Positions 17,250 through 24,982 are shown, counted from the stretch's first letter. The stretch is 64,000 bases of DNA from an uncultured Blautia sp. (GCF_934424005.1 NZ_CAKRXI010000015.1:4608-68607), one strand, 5' to 3'. Translations and numbers: made by a program. Notes: generated from the sequence alone by a model not told the origin.

Positions 17250-18036
17250 TTACAGCCCCACAGTCTCTTTGTTAACCACTGACACAATTTGTATCTTCTG
17301 GCTGAAATCACTCACATCATATGTGTAATATTTTCTGTTAACTTCTTCCGAATGTCCAAGTAATGATGCTGCTACAGTTGTAGGCACTCCATTACATTTC
17401 ATCTTGGAATTCAGTGTTCTTCTTAATGAATGGCTTCTTTTCATAATCTGCTTCAAATTGTCTGTACAAACGTTTCATATCAAAATCAGAGACTATTCTT
17501 TGTTCAGCTGTCTTTTTCTCATCGTGACAATACTGATAAAACATTTTTGCCCTCAGGAATTCCATAGGATTGTCTGTTATGTACTTGTTTATCATAGCAC
17601 TCCTGATAATATTGTTAATATCACCATATAGCGTTTTACATGCCTGCTTGCATAGCTTTTTCTTCTTTACAGACTGACAGATGAATACCTTCACTGTTTC
17701 TTCAGTTATTTCAGTAATCGGAGTATCAGAAAACTCTTCATCCTTGAAATATCTTTTGTAGTCACTGTCATATTTTGTAATTGTATTGTCACTGACAAGT
17801 TGATCTTGAACATTTCTCCACTTGAAATACATTTCATCAAACGTGATAACTTTTTTATCGCCTGTACCACAATAGAATTCGACAATGTAGCCTTCTAGCG
17901 ACTCTTTCTTCTTTCGTCTGACTAGATTTCGGCCATTCGGACTATCTGAATCTGGAAGGTATGTATACCAGTATTCATTCTTTCCTTTCCATATAGAGTA
18001 TGGATGCTGATTAAGAATTCTTTCTTTTTGTTTCAT
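17250..18036 (-). pseudogene. Tyrosine integrase with internal deletion and frameshift
   Basis: The N-terminal part (from an ATG at 18036, MKQKERILN) has the AP2-like arm-binding start and SAM-like core-binding domain and reads to about DYEKKP (near 17420). The C-terminal part is in another frame, with HSLRRTLNSKMKC (the HxxR box) and LLGHSEEVNRKYYTYDVS (the late His and the nucleophile Tyr). The central catalytic stretch with the first Arg and the Lys is missing, roughly 100 residues by comparison with the family. The catalytic ends are well kept, so the loss looks recent. It probably once drove integration at the tRNA-Pro site. Confidence 0.85.
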
Positions 18037-18167
18037 TTCAAATTTTTCTTCAACACTTGCCACATTTATTATAACAACATGACTGCTGTTGTAAGCATTC
18101 AGCACTATACAGATTATCACTTCATCGTCAAGGATCACAAGATTTCACTGAAGGCATAACATTGTGA

Positions 18168-18202
18168 ATACCTGCTGCTAGATCTTCCAAGGCAGCAGGT
18201 AT
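18168..18202. repeat. Perfect inverted repeat upstream of the integrase
   Basis: ATACCTGCTGC (18168-18178) and GCAGCAGGTAT (18192-18202) form 11-bp arms around 13 bases. It lies between the divergent integrase and the 72-aa gene and lacks a T tract, so an operator or excision-protein site is more likely than a terminator. Confidence 0.6.
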
Positions 18203-18244
18203 CACTGCAAAGCAAATGAACATATTCAGAAGGGCGGTTTTATT

Positions 18245-18463
18245 ATGGCAAAAGTAAAAATTGAAAAAGATATGCGGCCACACGAAACATCTTCGCAATG
18301 GAAGGAAGATCTTCTTGCTCTTATGTCTGACTTCTGCATCTCACCAGATATTGCAACGTATATCATTTATAAAACAGAAAAAGAAGCTGCTGCCGGTGAA
18401 CCATGCTGTGAGATGTACCGGAGAGGATGGCGAAAATTCAGAGCTGTCTTTCTGAAGATGTAG
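18245..18463 (+). CDS. Small protein of unknown function in the element
   Basis: A 72-aa charged, helical protein with a good upstream GAAGGGCGG. It has no recognised domain. Residues such as MRPHETSSQWKEDLLALMSDF and YRRGWRKFRAVF suggest a small DNA- or protein-binding role. It lies divergent from the integrase with the inverted repeat between them, which is where a small excision or control factor often sits. That role is only inferred from position. Confidence 0.6.
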   Translation: MAKVKIEKDMRPHETSSQWKEDLLALMSDFCISPDIATYIIYKTEKEAAAGEPCCEMYRRGWRKFRAVFLKM

Positions 18464-18584
18464 TCATTCTAACGTATCACCAGAAAAGTAGTAAAACTGT
18501 TAACTTTTCTTACCTTTGCAACAGATATAATCCCGTATACATTTAAAGGAGCCTTAGATTTACCACATAGGGAAGTAAAAAGAA

Positions 18585-19304
18585 ATGAACAGATATTTTG
18601 GTTATGTCAGGATCAGCACACCTCAACAGAATCTTCAGCGTCAGATTCGTAACATTCTTGCTGTATATCCTCAAGCTGAAATCATAGAAGAAATCTTTTC
18701 TGGAAGGAAATTCCAGGGTCGAAAAGAATTTGATAAGCTTATAAAAAAAGTAAATACCGGAGATACGATCATTTTTGATTCTGTCAGCAGAATGTCCCGT
18801 GATGCTGAAGAAGGCTTTGCCATGTACAATACTCTTTTCAGCAAAGGGATCAATCTGATCTTCCTGAAGGAACCTCATATCAATACAGATACCTATAAGT
18901 CTGCACTTCATGGTGGCATTCCTTCAACCGGTACAAACATTGATTGTATCCTAGAAGGAATCAATAAATATCTCCTGGCACTTGCCAAAGAACAGATCAG
19001 GCTTGCATTCGAACAGTCAGAAAAAGAAGTGCAAGACCTCAGGCAGAGAACCAAAGAAGGATTGCAGACCGCCAGACTTAATGGTAAACAGATCGGACAA
19101 ATCTCAGGAAAAAAGCTCACAACAAAAAAGTCTGTTGCTGCTAAAGCAATCATTCTGAAGCACAATAAAGCTTTTGGCGGTTCATTGAATGATGTTGAGA
19201 CAATACAACAGACCGGAATCTCAAAGAAGACATTCTACAAATATAAGAAGGAATTGTTGACAGAATCAACATCCATGTTCACAGAGTCAACTTCTGCTTG
19301 TTGA
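18585..19304 (+). CDS. Serine recombinase (resolvase/invertase family)
   Basis: The 239-aa protein has the resolvase N-terminal domain with the nucleophile Ser11 in YVRISTPQQNLQRQ and the Arg-rich IFDSVSRMSRDAEEGF motif. A long helix (about 130-160) and a C-terminal helix-turn-helix-like region (DVETIQQTGISKKTFYKYKK) follow. It probably resolves or inverts DNA; no inversion sites were identified beside it. GGGAAG lies upstream of the ATG. It may belong to the element's own mobility or be a passenger. Confidence 0.85.
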   Translation: MNRYFGYVRISTPQQNLQRQIRNILAVYPQAEIIEEIFSGRKFQGRKEFDKLIKKVNTGDTIIFDSVSRMSRDAEEGFAMYNTLFSKGINLIFLKEPHINTDTYKSALHGGIPSTGTNIDCILEGINKYLLALAKEQIRLAFEQSEKEVQDLRQRTKEGLQTARLNGKQIGQISGKKLTTKKSVAAKAIILKHNKAFGGSLNDVETIQQTGISKKTFYKYKKELLTESTSMFTESTSAC

Positions 19305-19369
19305 TTCTGGTGCAATCGGCTATAATATTGATAACGACAATACAGTTTTTGAAGGGAGTGTTATATACA

Positions 19370-19630
19370 ATGCCAGAAATATCTTTATTCTATGGAATAC
19401 GTGTAACAATGTACTACCGTGACCATATGCCACCACATTTTCATGCAGAATATAACGGCAAAAAAGCCTTGATTGATATTACCAACATTCAGGTTATAAA
19501 AGGTGCTTTACCAAATAAACAGCTTCGCCTGATTCTGGCATGGTGTACAATTCATCAGGATGAACTGATGCAGAACTGGGAACTTGCTAAAGATATGAAG
19601 CCTTTAAATAGAATTAATCCACTTATATAA
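19370..19630 (+). CDS. DUF4160-type protein
   Basis: This 86-aa protein matches the DUF4160 pattern with RVTMYYRDHMPPHFHAEYNGKKALIDI, where the HMPPHFH core is the family's hallmark, followed by RLILAWCTIHQDELMQNWE. The start at 19370 has AAGGGAG upstream; a frame from 19298 lacks this. It lies 13 bp before a DUF2442-type gene. The two families often occur as neighbours and have been suspected of being toxin-antitoxin-like; nothing here proves that. Confidence 0.85.
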   Translation: MPEISLFYGIRVTMYYRDHMPPHFHAEYNGKKALIDITNIQVIKGALPNKQLRLILAWCTIHQDELMQNWELAKDMKPLNRINPLI

Positions 19631-19643
19631 GGAGGTAATCTTT

Positions 19644-19928
19644 ATGGATGAATATTTTCCGACAGTTGTACAGGTAGTTCCACTAGATAACTTCCATGTG
19701 CAAGTCTTTTTTGATGATGGAAAAATTGTTGAATATGACGCATCCGCTGATCTACAAACAGAATTATTTGCTCCATTAAAAGAAATAGAAGCATTTAAAG
19801 AAGCATGTACTGTAATGAATGGTACATTGGCATGGGATTTATCAGGAAATCGAGATGAATCAAATTGTATTGATATTGACCCATTTACACTGTATGAGCT
19901 AGATTCCATCAATAATCTGATTGCTTGA
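19644..19928 (+). CDS. DUF2442-type protein
   Basis: A 94-aa protein with the DUF2442 pattern (VVPLDNFHVQVFFDDGKIVEYD, then FKEACTVMNGTLAWD and IDIDPFTLYE). It has a strong AAGGAGGT ribosome site and is paired with the DUF4160-type gene 13 bp upstream. It is small and cytoplasmic with no known enzyme motif. Its role is unknown. If the pair is a toxin-antitoxin-like module, either gene could be the antitoxin. Confidence 0.85.
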   Translation: MDEYFPTVVQVVPLDNFHVQVFFDDGKIVEYDASADLQTELFAPLKEIEAFKEACTVMNGTLAWDLSGNRDESNCIDIDPFTLYELDSINNLIA

Positions 19929-19973
19929 AGGTTGTTTTCCTCTACCTTCAAAAATCAGCACTTTTCCAAAAAC

Positions 19974-20027
19974 AAAAAGTTGACGTTTGTCCCTTATATT
20001 TCAAAGGATTTGCGTCAACTTTTTTCG
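19974..20027. terminator. Strong hairpin terminator after the DUF pair
   Basis: AAAAAGTTGACG (19974-19985) pairs with CGTCAACTTTTT (20013-20024), with an inner CCTT/AAGG stem and a T run on the plus strand. A weaker hairpin TTGAAGGT/ACCTTCAA at 19925-19951 precedes it. Confidence 0.85.
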
Positions 20028-20443
20028 TTCTAAAAAATCATGTTTCTGTTCTGGTCAGATTTCATATACGATTCTGGCCATGTTTTTTTCGTTCATTTCT
20101 TGCATGAATCACAATGCATTTTTCCAACTTTTTATATTCTGCTTATGATGTATCGTATTTAGAATCGTGTGCGGCAGGACATTGTAGTTACTACGTTTTA
20201 TAATTCCTACTCTTTTAGTCGGATTTATTTTTTCTTGTGATGTAGTTACTATGTTGATTCTGACCAATCATATCAACAGATCTTCTTCTCGAAATCATGC
20301 AACGTACTGCTGCCGATCTGGAAGATGATCTGCTGATAATGTTAGTTGTGATTAATCATTAAAATACGCTGTGATTACTTGGATTGTTAAGCTAATAGAC
20401 AGTGTGTCTATTATCGTAGATGGTGGGTGATGTAGAGTGAGAC
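20028..20443. other. Non-coding stretch with a short palindrome
   Basis: No convincing gene is seen in these 416 bases. GTAGTTACTA occurs twice. A perfect 9-bp inverted repeat, TAATAGACA/TGTCTATTA with a 3-base loop, lies at 20393-20413, just downstream of the minus-strand gene at 20444. It lacks a T tract, so it is either a weak terminator or a protein site. Confidence 0.5.
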
Positions 20444-21553
20444 TTATTCAATCGGAGTTCCTGTATAAACCGAACTCTGGCTATATTCCACTACCGCATC
20501 CCAATCAATGGTATTTTCTGCTGAATGTTCATAATAAGACTCTGCAATATCAGAGACACTTGATGGCATTACCTTTCCACCTGAATACATGATATAATCT
20601 GTAACTGTCCCTCCAAAACTATTAGTGGCAGTACATCTAAATATTAAATCCGAATCATGTTCTCTTACTCCATATACCTTAATGCTATTAGGATCTTTTA
20701 ATGAATCTTTAACAGCAAAATACGCTTTAATAACTTCCTCATATTGTGTATTACGCTCATCCGTAACATTTTCTGTCTGCTCTTGTTCTTGTTGAATATT
20801 TTCGTCAACCGTAGTCTTTTCGTTATCTTCAATAGCTACATTTTCGTCATCTGGCTCTACTTCAAAAGAAATTGTAGTTCCATCATTATTGAAAATATAT
20901 TTGAGACCATCTTGTGAAAATTCTCCATGTGGATTTAAGTCAGTCATCTTTGATAAAATCTCTTTAGCTGCATCTATTGTATGTTCCTTACTTACAGTTG
21001 CAATTACAGTTGCAGCCGGTGAAGCTAAAAGACCTCCCTGAGTTCCCTGAACTTTAATTTTACCAAAAGATTCTGCATCTTTATTTGAATTAAATCCAAT
21101 CTTCTCAAGTAATACTTCTACCGTTCCATCATTATATGATATTGTAATTGTATCTGTTGTTCCGTCTTCAGGAGTTGTTGTTCCACCAGTAACATCAATA
21201 TTTGTGTAATCGTCCTCTAAAGCTAGCAGATTTTGTTTTAACACCTGCACATACTCCTGCGGCTGCCAATAAAATTTACCATCTATATATCTTGTTGTTT
21301 TCATTTTTTCGTAGCGTTCTATCAATTCACTACTATCTTTATAACCTTCAATGTCTTTCAACAATTCTTCTGCCTTACTATAGGCAAAATTTTGTTTAAC
21401 CTCTTGATAAGCTTCTTGATAAACACTTTCTTTCTCTGCATCCACATTATTTTCTACAGCTTCACTGGCATCTGCATAAACAATTTGCATAGTTTCCGGT
21501 AATATGGTTGTTACCATACCCCCAATCAATAACATTGCAATTATTTTTTTCAT
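20444..21553 (-). CDS. Secreted protein of unknown function, partner of the riboswitch-controlled gene
   Basis: The 369-aa product starts with a signal peptide (MKKIIAMLLIGGMVTTILPETMQIVYA). The mature part has a helical region (about 35-100) and a Thr/Asp-rich link. A middle domain (about 125-220) contains SYNDGTVEVLLEKIGF, an acidic linker follows, and a C-terminal domain (about 270-340) carries DPNSIKVYGVREHDSDLIFRC. No catalytic motif is recognised. GGGAG lies before the ATG at 21553. It starts 13 bp after the upstream secreted protein, so both are under the same c-di-GMP riboswitch. Confidence 0.75.
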   Translation of the reverse strand: MKKIIAMLLIGGMVTTILPETMQIVYADASEAVENNVDAEKESVYQEAYQEVKQNFAYSKAEELLKDIEGYKDSSELIERYEKMKTTRYIDGKFYWQPQEYVQVLKQNLLALEDDYTNIDVTGGTTTPEDGTTDTITISYNDGTVEVLLEKIGFNSNKDAESFGKIKVQGTQGGLLASPAATVIATVSKEHTIDAAKEILSKMTDLNPHGEFSQDGLKYIFNNDGTTISFEVEPDDENVAIEDNEKTTVDENIQQEQEQTENVTDERNTQYEEVIKAYFAVKDSLKDPNSIKVYGVREHDSDLIFRCTATNSFGGTVTDYIMYSGGKVMPSSVSDIAESYYEHSAENTIDWDAVVEYSQSSVYTGTPIE

Positions 21554-21566
21554 CGTTATACACTCC

Positions 21567-23048
21567 CTACATCTCAATCATATCAGCATTTAACCACGGA
21601 ATTGTTATTGTTCCTGCTCCTACAGATTTATAACTATAAACTCCAAGTGATGTACCATATACAGTAATGTTATCATCATCTAACAGTCTATATCCTAATA
21701 AATCGCTTTTATATGTTACAAACAAAACTGTATCAATGTTAGAATTTAACTCAATTCGTGCATAACAAATATCATCATCATTTCCAGCTTCAAGCACTTT
21801 ACCTGTAAATTTCATTTTTTGACCTTTATATGTATCAGGATTTCGTGCTAACTGATCGTATGTATAGTCACTGCTATACTCAGCTTTCGAAGCTTCTTTT
21901 TGCACTGCATCCTGTACCTTCTCTACAACATTCAGTGACTGTAACAATTCATCTGTCACAAGCCCATTAACCGTTAATCCTTTATCGGTCTGATATTTCG
22001 TAACCGCTTCTGTTGTTTTACCGCCCGCAACACCGTCTGGATTTCCACAGTTATATCCTGCATCATTCAATGCTTGCTGTACAATTCTGATGGTAGTCGC
22101 ATCTTTGTATTCTACTACAGGTTTCTGCTCTGTTTCTGGTGCTACTTCTTCCTGTGCAGGTTCCTCTGTTGTTTCTGCTGTCGGCTCCGGTGTAGGTGTA
22201 TCTTCAGTAGGAGCTGCTGTTGGTGCAGCAGTTGGTTCAGTCTCTTCCTGTTTCTTTTCCTCTTCCGCTTGATTCAACTTATCTTCTAATTCTTTATTTT
22301 TAGATTCCAGCTCACTATTTTTATTTTCTAATTCTTGATTTTTGCTTTCAAGTTCACTATTTTTACTTTCCAATTCGTTATTCTTGTTTTCTAATTCCTT
22401 ATTTTTATCTTCTAACTCTGTATTTTGAGTTTCAAGAGTTTCAATCTTCTGAGATAATTCATCATTCTTGGCATCTACTTCTGTTCCTTCAGTGTCAGAT
22501 TCTTGAGTATCACCTGCCGCTGAGTCTCCCGTAAATGCATCTCTTTGAGCAACAACATTAGTCTCTAGTAATACATCATCTGTATCAGAAATTTTTAAGG
22601 TTGCGTCCCAAATTTTAAAATCTTCTATATCATATGGCTTAAAATCATTCTCCCATACAGATAAATCAGCAATTCCTTTTTTGCCTGCATTTACTGTATT
22701 TCCACCATATGTACTAACATTAAAATCATCCACATATGAATCATACATACTTATAGTAACATCTTTGGATGAATTATTTTCTATCATATATTCAATCTGA
22801 AAAAATGGATTTCCATAGTTTTCTTCGTGCGATAATTTTTGAATCGTTACCTTCACATCATTCTCATCATAAACAGTCGTTCCAACGCTGTCTTTTGTAA
22901 TTTCTATACCACCATCTTTCTTCTCTTCTTTACTGGATTCCTCTGTTTTCTTCTTGCCGTCTGCTGCCCAGCTCGCCATTGGCATGCTCACAGATAACAC
23001 TGTAGTCATACAAACCATTAATAATTGCCTTACTATTTTGTTCTTCAT
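21567..23048 (-). CDS. Secreted coiled-coil protein with peptidoglycan-binding domain
   Basis: A 493-aa exported protein with a signal peptide ending near ASWAAD, then an immunoglobulin-like domain (about 45-160) of the DUF4352 kind. A heptad coiled coil built from repeats such as LENKNSE and LESKNQE follows (about 195-260). A Thr/Pro/Glu linker, a PG_binding_1 domain (IRIVQQALNDAGYNCGNPDG) and a C-terminal beta domain (KMKFTGKVLEAGNDDDICYARIEL) come last. It probably spans or coats the wall. The start at 23048 has GGAGG 8 bases upstream. Expression is under the riboswitch at 23124-23197. Confidence 0.8.
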   Translation of the reverse strand: MKNKIVRQLLMVCMTTVLSVSMPMASWAADGKKKTEESSKEEKKDGGIEITKDSVGTTVYDENDVKVTIQKLSHEENYGNPFFQIEYMIENNSSKDVTISMYDSYVDDFNVSTYGGNTVNAGKKGIADLSVWENDFKPYDIEDFKIWDATLKISDTDDVLLETNVVAQRDAFTGDSAAGDTQESDTEGTEVDAKNDELSQKIETLETQNTELEDKNKELENKNNELESKNSELESKNQELENKNSELESKNKELEDKLNQAEEEKKQEETEPTAAPTAAPTEDTPTPEPTAETTEEPAQEEVAPETEQKPVVEYKDATTIRIVQQALNDAGYNCGNPDGVAGGKTTEAVTKYQTDKGLTVNGLVTDELLQSLNVVEKVQDAVQKEASKAEYSSDYTYDQLARNPDTYKGQKMKFTGKVLEAGNDDDICYARIELNSNIDTVLFVTYKSDLLGYRLLDDDNITVYGTSLGVYSYKSVGAGTITIPWLNADMIEM

Positions 23049-23073
23049 ACCCATATCCTCCATTTTTTGATTA

Positions 23074-23113
23074 TAAAAAAGCATCACAATTCCATTCAGG
23101 AAAAGTAATGCTT
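23074..23113 (-). terminator. Riboswitch expression-platform terminator
   Basis: On the minus strand AAGCAT-AC pairs with GT-ATGCTT (23105-23113 and 23079-23087) and six T residues follow (23075-23080). It sits between the aptamer and the ribosome site, so ligand binding probably controls transcription termination. Whether c-di-GMP turns the gene on or off cannot be decided by eye. Confidence 0.8.
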
Positions 23114-23123
23114 AATTATCATA

Positions 23124-23197
23124 AGTGCAACTGGCTATCATACATTCGCTTAGACCCTGTAGTTTTGCGTCACCGGATTTCCCCGGCTATGCCCTAT
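23124..23197 (-). promoter_or_regulatory. Cyclic di-GMP-I (GEMM) riboswitch
   Basis: The minus-strand RNA carries the class I hallmarks in order: a CCGGG-GAAA-TCCGG hairpin with a GNRA loop, GACGCAAAACTACAGGGTCTAAG-like core bases, and ATGATAGCCAGTTGC for the second arm and its receptor side. It lies about 40 bases after the promoter at 23245-23273 and before a terminator, upstream of two secreted-protein genes. Confidence 0.92.
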
Positions 23198-23244
23198 TCA
23201 GTTTTATATGAAATTCACAAACATTTCACAATTCGCTATAACGA

Positions 23245-23273
23245 ATTATACTCCTTCAGTGCATAAATGTAAA
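23245..23273 (-). promoter_or_regulatory. Promoter of the riboswitch-controlled operon
   Basis: TTTACA (23268-23273) and TATAAT (23245-23250) are 17 bases apart on the minus strand. An AATTCG/CGAATT inverted repeat overlaps the expected transcription start. Confidence 0.8.
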
Positions 23274-23348
23274 TATGCTGTGAGTATATTCTAAGAAGAT
23301 CATGTCAACTTTCACATCCAAAGATTCTGTACACTCAGAACATTTCAG

Positions 23349-23611
23349 AGATCCAGACCTTCAACTCTAATCTTCATCCAGAATTCGGAAATCTCCGTAT
23401 TCTTACTATTGATGGAGAGCCTTGGTTCGTAGGTAAGGATGTGGCAGAGGCTCTGGGATATAGCGCAGAAAGAAATGCAATTTCTCGACATGTTTCAAAT
23501 GAAGATAAGCTGACGCACCGAATCAGTGCGTCAGGTCAGATGAGGACGGTCACAATTATCAACGAATCCGGCCTCTACTCTCTCATTCTCAGCAGCAAGC
23601 TAGAGAAAGCT
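23349..23611 (+). pseudogene. Phage antirepressor (Bro-N) fragment
   Basis: The reading frame here encodes the N-terminal half of a phage-type antirepressor, with LRILTIDGEPWFVGKDVAEALGY, a stretch ending in HVSNEDKL and INESGLYSLILSSKLEKA. No start codon with a ribosome site is seen, and the similarity stops where the domain should continue, so this is a remnant. The frame runs on into the next gene by chance. It indicates a phage-derived past for part of the element. Confidence 0.8.
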
Positions 23612-23761
23612 TCGATGGGGTACTCATCTGACACCCCATCATTAGTATTAGCAAAGTACTCCATCCTGCTGCCACTCCCTAGAATCTCTTCACCATTCTT
23701 CTTGTGCAATCTCTCAATTTGCAGTATTCTTATATTATCAAGATCCGAAGGAGGAATCGAC

Positions 23762-24385
23762 ATGAAAAAGAATCTCAAAAAATACCTTGTCATTCTTCTT
23801 GCTGCAATCATGATATTCTCACTTCCACTTTCAGCATCAGCGGCAACTAAGAAGAATGTCACAAAAACGTACAAGAAATCTGTAACCAGAATGTTACGAG
23901 GATTTGACAGTTATTTTGGCTATTGCTGTGGCAAGAATCAGTACTTTAAATTTGACAACTATGCAAGAACAACTATGGTTCTTATGCGTAATTATCCTTC
24001 CGATAACAGATTATCTACCGTCAAGAAAAAACTCCGTCCACAGCTGAAATTATATTTCAACACTTCAACTGTTAAATTCAAGAAATTTACCAAGTACGAG
24101 TTTCCAAGAAATCCTTCTTACTTATTCTGCAATAAAAATGGAAGGATTGTCTATAACGGTGGCAACTGGGGTGAAGTTGTTCCAAAAGGATTTGTTAAGA
24201 AGATCGTCCGAACCAGTTCAAAAAGATACGAAGTAACTTACAGCATATATATGTACGATGATTGGGCTAAAAAGAATTACGGCCATATAGGAACATACAA
24301 AATATACCTCAAGAAGGCTAAAAATAAGAACGGCTTCGTCATTACTAACATCAAGCAAACAGCTAGTAAAAAGATTTGGCTATAA
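23762..24385 (+). CDS. Secreted basic protein of unknown function
   Basis: A 207-aa protein with a clear signal peptide (MKKNLKKYLVILLAAIMIF, cut near SASAA) and a Lys/Tyr-rich mature part. No known domain is recognised. Notable residues are two Cys near the mature N-terminus (GYCCGKN) and one in the middle. AAGGAGG lies before the ATG at 23762, and a strong terminator follows at once. It is cargo of the tRNA-Pro element and is read opposite to the riboswitch operon. Confidence 0.75.
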   Translation: MKKNLKKYLVILLAAIMIFSLPLSASAATKKNVTKTYKKSVTRMLRGFDSYFGYCCGKNQYFKFDNYARTTMVLMRNYPSDNRLSTVKKKLRPQLKLYFNTSTVKFKKFTKYEFPRNPSYLFCNKNGRIVYNGGNWGEVVPKGFVKKIVRTSSKRYEVTYSIYMYDDWAKKNYGHIGTYKIYLKKAKNKNGFVITNIKQTASKKIWL

Positions 24386-24398
24386 GATTATACTGAAG

Positions 24399-24429
24399 GC
24401 ACATCCGCTATTCTGGGATGTGCTTTTTT
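24399..24429 (+). terminator. Terminator
   Basis: GCACATCC (24399-24406) pairs with GGATGTGC (24416-24423) and is followed by six T residues. Confidence 0.9.
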
Positions 24430-24826
24430 ATGTTCTACGTTATTTCATACTCTTTCCTCCGACTCGTCATAGTACTAGTTCTATTCGTCTGTATGTACTC
24501 TAGAATCGTTTCGGTGATCGTTCATGTAAACTTCTCTGGCTTTTAGCATAAAACGGCTTGCAGGACAAAATACAAGGTCATATGAAAAATAAAAGTAAAA
24601 AAAGGCTCATAAACTATCAGTTTTCGTTCTGATAATCTATGAGCCTAGATATACTCTGCTATTAAATTGTATTTCATCATATCTTATTTTTTATCCTTCC
24701 ATTCGTCAGATGTACAGAATTTCCTCCTTATTTTTTCATAAGACCATAAAAGGTAATAGAAAAGGTAATAAAAGTAATAAAAATTACAAATTCCTAAAAG
24801 TCTGGAAACCCTTGATTTTACTAGCT
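24430..24826. other. Non-coding end of the element
   Basis: No gene is seen. The stretch holds the hairpin at 24597-24646 and an AT-rich patch near 24750-24785 with four close copies of a GGTAATA/AGTAATA motif, then the bases CCTTGATTTTACT that also occur beside the other att copy (near 17171). These could be integrase or excision-factor arm sites. Confidence 0.5.
24597..24646 (-). terminator. Terminator downstream of tRNA-Pro
   Basis: An 18-bp imperfect stem (24603-24620 with 24629-24646) is followed on the minus strand by seven T residues (24597-24603). It would end the tRNA-Pro transcript, or transcription entering the element. Confidence 0.75.
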
Positions 24827-24863
24827 TTCAATCGGGGCAACAGGATTTGAACCTGCGACCTCA
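24827..24863. repeat. Attachment-site copy in the intact tRNA-Pro gene
   Basis: This is the second copy of the 37-bp repeat at 17110-17146. It covers the 3' 32 bases of the tRNA and 5 bases beyond. Confidence 0.9.
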
Positions 24864-24905
24864 TGGCCCCCAGCCGTGCGCGCTACCAAGCTACGCCATA
24901 CCCCG
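24832..24905 (-). tRNA. tRNA-Pro (GGG), integration target
   Basis: On the minus strand the acceptor CGGGGTA pairs with TGCCCCG. The D arm is GCGT/GCGC, the anticodon loop CTGGGGG gives GGG, and the T arm is GCAGG-TTCAAAT-CCTGT. The anticodon stem has one C-A mismatch. CCA is not encoded. Its 3' end is repeated at the far end of the element. Confidence 0.9.
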
Positions 24906-24914
24906 ATGGATGTT

Positions 24915-24943
24915 ATTATAACAATCCGTTTTTTATTTTGCAA
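24915..24943 (-). promoter_or_regulatory. Promoter of tRNA-Pro
   Basis: TTGCAA (24938-24943) and TATAAT (24915-24920) are 17 bases apart and end 9 bases before the tRNA. Confidence 0.8.
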
Positions 24944-24957
24944 CTATTTTTTAGATT

Positions 24958-24982
24958 GAGAGAGGGCAGATGCCCCTCTCTC
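24958..24982. repeat. GC-rich hairpin at the end of the surface operon
   Basis: GAGAGAGGG pairs with CCCTCTCTC and overlaps the stop codon of the gene ending at 24981. No T run follows on the minus strand, so it may protect the mRNA end or act as a weak terminator. Confidence 0.55.

Larger units (their letters stand above)
17110..24863. mobile_element. 7.7 kb integrated element in tRNA-Pro
   Basis: A 37-bp perfect direct repeat bounds this stretch. One copy is the 3' end of the intact tRNA-Pro gene and the other is a tRNA fragment next to an integrase gene. Inside lie a deleted tyrosine integrase, a serine recombinase, a phage antirepressor remnant and cargo genes that encode mostly secreted proteins. 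There are no replication, conjugation or capsid genes, so it is a small genomic island or a decayed integrative element. The broken integrase suggests it can no longer excise by itself. Confidence 0.85.

Noticed and set aside
20060..20108. 15-residue minus-strand frame in the non-coding stretch
   Set aside because: It is too short, has no ribosome site and shows no conservation signal.
23441..23761. Single long fused protein from 23441 to 24385
   Set aside because: The frame joins an antirepressor remnant to a gene with its own AAGGAGG site and signal peptide at 23762.
24958..24982. Standard terminator of the surface operon
   Set aside because: The hairpin is strong but is followed by AATCTAAAA, not a T run, on the minus strand.
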